Shown one piece after another: positions 62,618 through 64,000 of a stretch of DNA of 64,000 nucleotides. This stretch comes from Collinsella aerofaciens (lineage in GTDB: Bacteria > Actinomycetota > Coriobacteriia > Coriobacteriales > Coriobacteriaceae). The number at the start of each line of letters is the position of its first letter. The first letter of the stretch is position 1. The translations under genes and the position numbers were made by a program. The notes beneath the pieces are model-generated. The model had not been told where the DNA came from. It was given only the letters and a program-made list of their open reading frames with translations, and did no database searches. The DNA is taken from positions 186,001-250,000 of the forward strand of contig NZ_CABJDK010000002.1 in assembly GCF_902364355.1 (NCBI RefSeq), read 5' to 3'.

Positions 62618-63259
62618 CTAGCCGCGGACCTTCTTGACGACGTCCATGGCCTCGCGGGCAATCTGCTCGACCTTGGAGAGGTCGCCGTCGGCGAACAGGG
62701 CGGGCTTGACCATCCAGGTGCCACCGCAGGCGATGATGGCGGAGGAGCTCAGGTACTCCTCGACGTTGGCAGTGTTCACGCCGCCGGTGGGCATAAAGCG
62801 ATGGCCGACAAACGGAGCAGCGAGGGCCTTGATGGTGTTGAGGCCGCCATACTGAGCCGCGGGGAAGAATTTGGTGACCTTGAGGCCCAGATTCTCGGCA
62901 GCAGTGACCTCGGAGGGGGTCACGGTGCCGGGAAGGACGGGCAGGTCGATGTCGATGCAGTGCTTCACGACGTCCTCGTTGTAACCCGGCGAGACGATGA
63001 ACTTGGCACCGGCGGTGCGGGCCTGCTCAACCTGCTCGACGGTCAGGACAGTGCCGGCGCCGACGCACATCTCGGGTTCGGCCTCGGCCATAGCGGCGAT
63101 GCACTCGGCGGCGCAGGCAGTGCGGAAGGTGACCTCGGCGGACTTCATGCCGGCTGCCATAAGGGCATGGGCGAGCGGTGCGGCGTCCTCGACCTTGTCG
63201 AGCACGACGACCGGCACGATGCCCAGGGATTCAAGCGTGGTGTAGAACTGATCGAACAT
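62618..63259 (-). CDS. eda: KDPG aldolase (2-keto-3-deoxy-6-phosphogluconate aldolase)
   Basis: A 213-residue class I aldolase of the KDPG/KHG family. It cleaves KDPG to pyruvate and glyceraldehyde-3-phosphate. Motifs: EVTFRTACA (about residues 39-47), VGAGTVL (about 66-72) and the Schiff-base lysine region LKVTKFFPAAQYGG (about 127-140). The PTGGVN phosphate site is near residue 157. The ATG at 63259 follows AAAGGA. It is preceded by the structured leader copy B and by kdgK upstream on the same strand. It is the last step of both uronate branches. Confidence 0.95.
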   Translation of the reverse strand: MFDQFYTTLESLGIVPVVVLDKVEDAAPLAHALMAAGMKSAEVTFRTACAAECIAAMAEAEPEMCVGAGTVLTVEQVEQARTAGAKFIVSPGYNEDVVKHCIDIDLPVLPGTVTPSEVTAAENLGLKVTKFFPAAQYGGLNTIKALAAPFVGHRFMPTGGVNTANVEEYLSSSAIIACGGTWMVKPALFADGDLSKVEQIAREAMDVVKKVRG

Positions 63260-63320
63260 AGTGTTCCTTTCGATGTGAGGCGCGCACGGGCGCGTGATTG
63301 CCAAAGAAGATTGGCCATGA

Positions 63321-63499
63321 GCCGGTTCCGGATTGGTTATCGGAGGCACTGCTTGGGTCACAAGCAATTTCGGAACCGGCTACGAGGCCAGTCGTGAAGG
63401 AATGCCAGACAAAACCGGAATGGGACTAAGTGGTTCTACCTGGCCGGAGGAATCGGGGAGCGGGCTGCAGAGGTATGGGTATAAAAAGCTGCGGCCCGC
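63321..63499 (-). ncRNA. Candidate structured leader RNA, copy B (upstream of eda)
   Basis: Minus strand order: hairpin 0 (63499-63460) with an 18-nt loop containing ACCCAUACC; hairpin 1 (63444-63404) with a 13-bp stem (wobbles included) and a 15-nt loop ending AGUCCCAUUCC; the linker AUUCCU..ACGACUGG; then hairpin 2 (63380-63321) with a 10-bp outer stem, inner stem GCUUG/CAAGC and single-stranded UGCCUCCGAUAACC. Stems share almost no sequence with copy A but pair equally well. The element ends 62 bases before the eda start. Conserved AUUCCU could pair with the eda AAGGAA ribosome-binding region. Confidence 0.75.
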
Positions 63500-63513
63500 G
63501 GAATGGGGACGGC

Positions 63514-64000
63514 TTAGCGCGCGACGCGGGTGCCACCGTCGGCGGCGGATGCCACGGCTGCGATCTCGTCTGCGGTCACCAGGTTGGAATCGCCCTTGAT
63601 GGTGAGCTTGAGGATCGAGGCGGCGATGGCGAAGTTGACGGCGTCCTGCGGGGCAAAGTCGTTGATGAGGGCATGGACGAGGCCGGCATTGAAAGCGTCG
63701 CCGGCGGCAACGCCCTCGAGCACGTGCACGTCGTGAGCAGGGGAGAACCAGTGCTCGCCGCTCTCGGCGTCAAAGAGCATGCCCATCCAAATGGAGCGCT
63801 CGACGCAGGAGATGTTGCGGACGACCGAGGCGACCTTCTTGCAACCGTACTCGGCGCAGATCTGACGGGCCATCTCGACGTAGGTGTCGCGCTCCTCGAT
63901 GCCGTGGGCAAGGGAGCCGGAGACGCAGGTCATACCGAGGCCGGCAGGAGCGTCCTCGTCGTTGGCAATGCAGATGTCAACGAGCGGCAGGAGTTCCTTC
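63514..64000 (-). CDS. kdgK: 2-keto-3-deoxygluconate kinase, C-terminal part (start outside window)
   Basis: The frame is open to the end of the window (reading ELLPLVDICIANDEDAPAG at its start). It shows the C-terminal half of a PfkB-family kinase: the IANDEDA block, then HDVHVLEGVAAGDAFNAGLV with the catalytic Asp in the AAGDAF anion-hole motif (usually GAGD). It phosphorylates KDG to KDPG. Placement directly before eda supports KdgK rather than another sugar kinase. It ends 15 bases from the hairpin 0 of leader B. Confidence 0.88.
   Translation of the reverse strand, partial: KELLPLVDICIANDEDAPAGLGMTCVSGSLAHGIEERDTYVEMARQICAEYGCKKVASVVRNISCVERSIWMGMLFDAESGEHWFSPAHDVHVLEGVAAGDAFNAGLVHALINDFAPQDAVNFAIAASILKLTIKGDSNLVTADEIAAVASAADGGTRVAR

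Overview
The window looks like a chromosomal segment of a gut Coriobacteriia (Actinomycetota), most likely Collinsella. This is inferred from about 60% GC, twin YhgE/Pip proteins, the lar and feo gene sets, hairpin-rich intergenic DNA and strongly biased codon use. No database could be consulted. I see no rRNA, tRNA, CRISPR array, phage or intact insertion sequence.

Layout. (1) 0-3 kb: the 3' end of a sensor histidine kinase, then a polysaccharide control operon (Wzz/YveK-like, CpsD tyrosine kinase, CpsB phosphatase). (2) 3-14.5 kb: GNAT acetyltransferase, htpG, two coupled YhgE/Pip membrane proteins, a DMT transporter, an M20 amidohydrolase and a gutted MFS pseudogene. (3) 14.7-19.1 kb: hisS and ppc. 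(4) 19.1-24.9 kb: a lactate racemase locus (larA-larD forward; larB-larC-tetR reverse) and serB; larA-larD is bracketed by two long double-stem hairpins. LarC lacks its C-terminal domain. (5) 25-33.7 kb: aspS, a 62-nt-period hairpin array, a LacI regulator divergent from lacZ-ebgC, and an amino acid permease. (6) 33.8-38 kb: a MITE-like element, an orphan HPr with Asp46, and a ferrous iron operon (feoA-like, feoA, feoB, small Cys-rich protein).

(7) 38-64 kb: a large pectin/uronate regulon. It encodes a LacI regulator, uxaC-uxaB-uxaA for galacturonate, a GPH-type transporter, GH28 polygalacturonase, a pectin methylesterase fused to an alpha/beta hydrolase, an SGNH esterase, a GH105 unsaturated uronyl hydrolase, a TIM-barrel isomerase, two flavin oxidoreductases, dhuI/dhuD-like genes, a YczE/YitT-like membrane protein, a GntR regulator, KDPG aldolase and KDG kinase. 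Saturated uronate runs through UxaCBA to KDG; unsaturated uronate runs through GH105, DhuI and DhuD to KDG; KdgK and Eda then give pyruvate and glyceraldehyde-3-phosphate. None of the polysaccharide enzymes shows a signal peptide, so I infer import of oligogalacturonides and cytoplasmic processing. A GTGAACGTTCAC palindrome recurs at the promoters of this region.

The most novel signal is a three-hairpin RNA-like element present twice on the minus strand, directly upstream of the YczE-like gene (61133-61326) and of eda (63321-63499). Loops and linkers are conserved while stems differ with compensatory changes. It is a candidate cis-regulatory RNA, possibly a riboswitch, linking the membrane protein to uronate catabolism.
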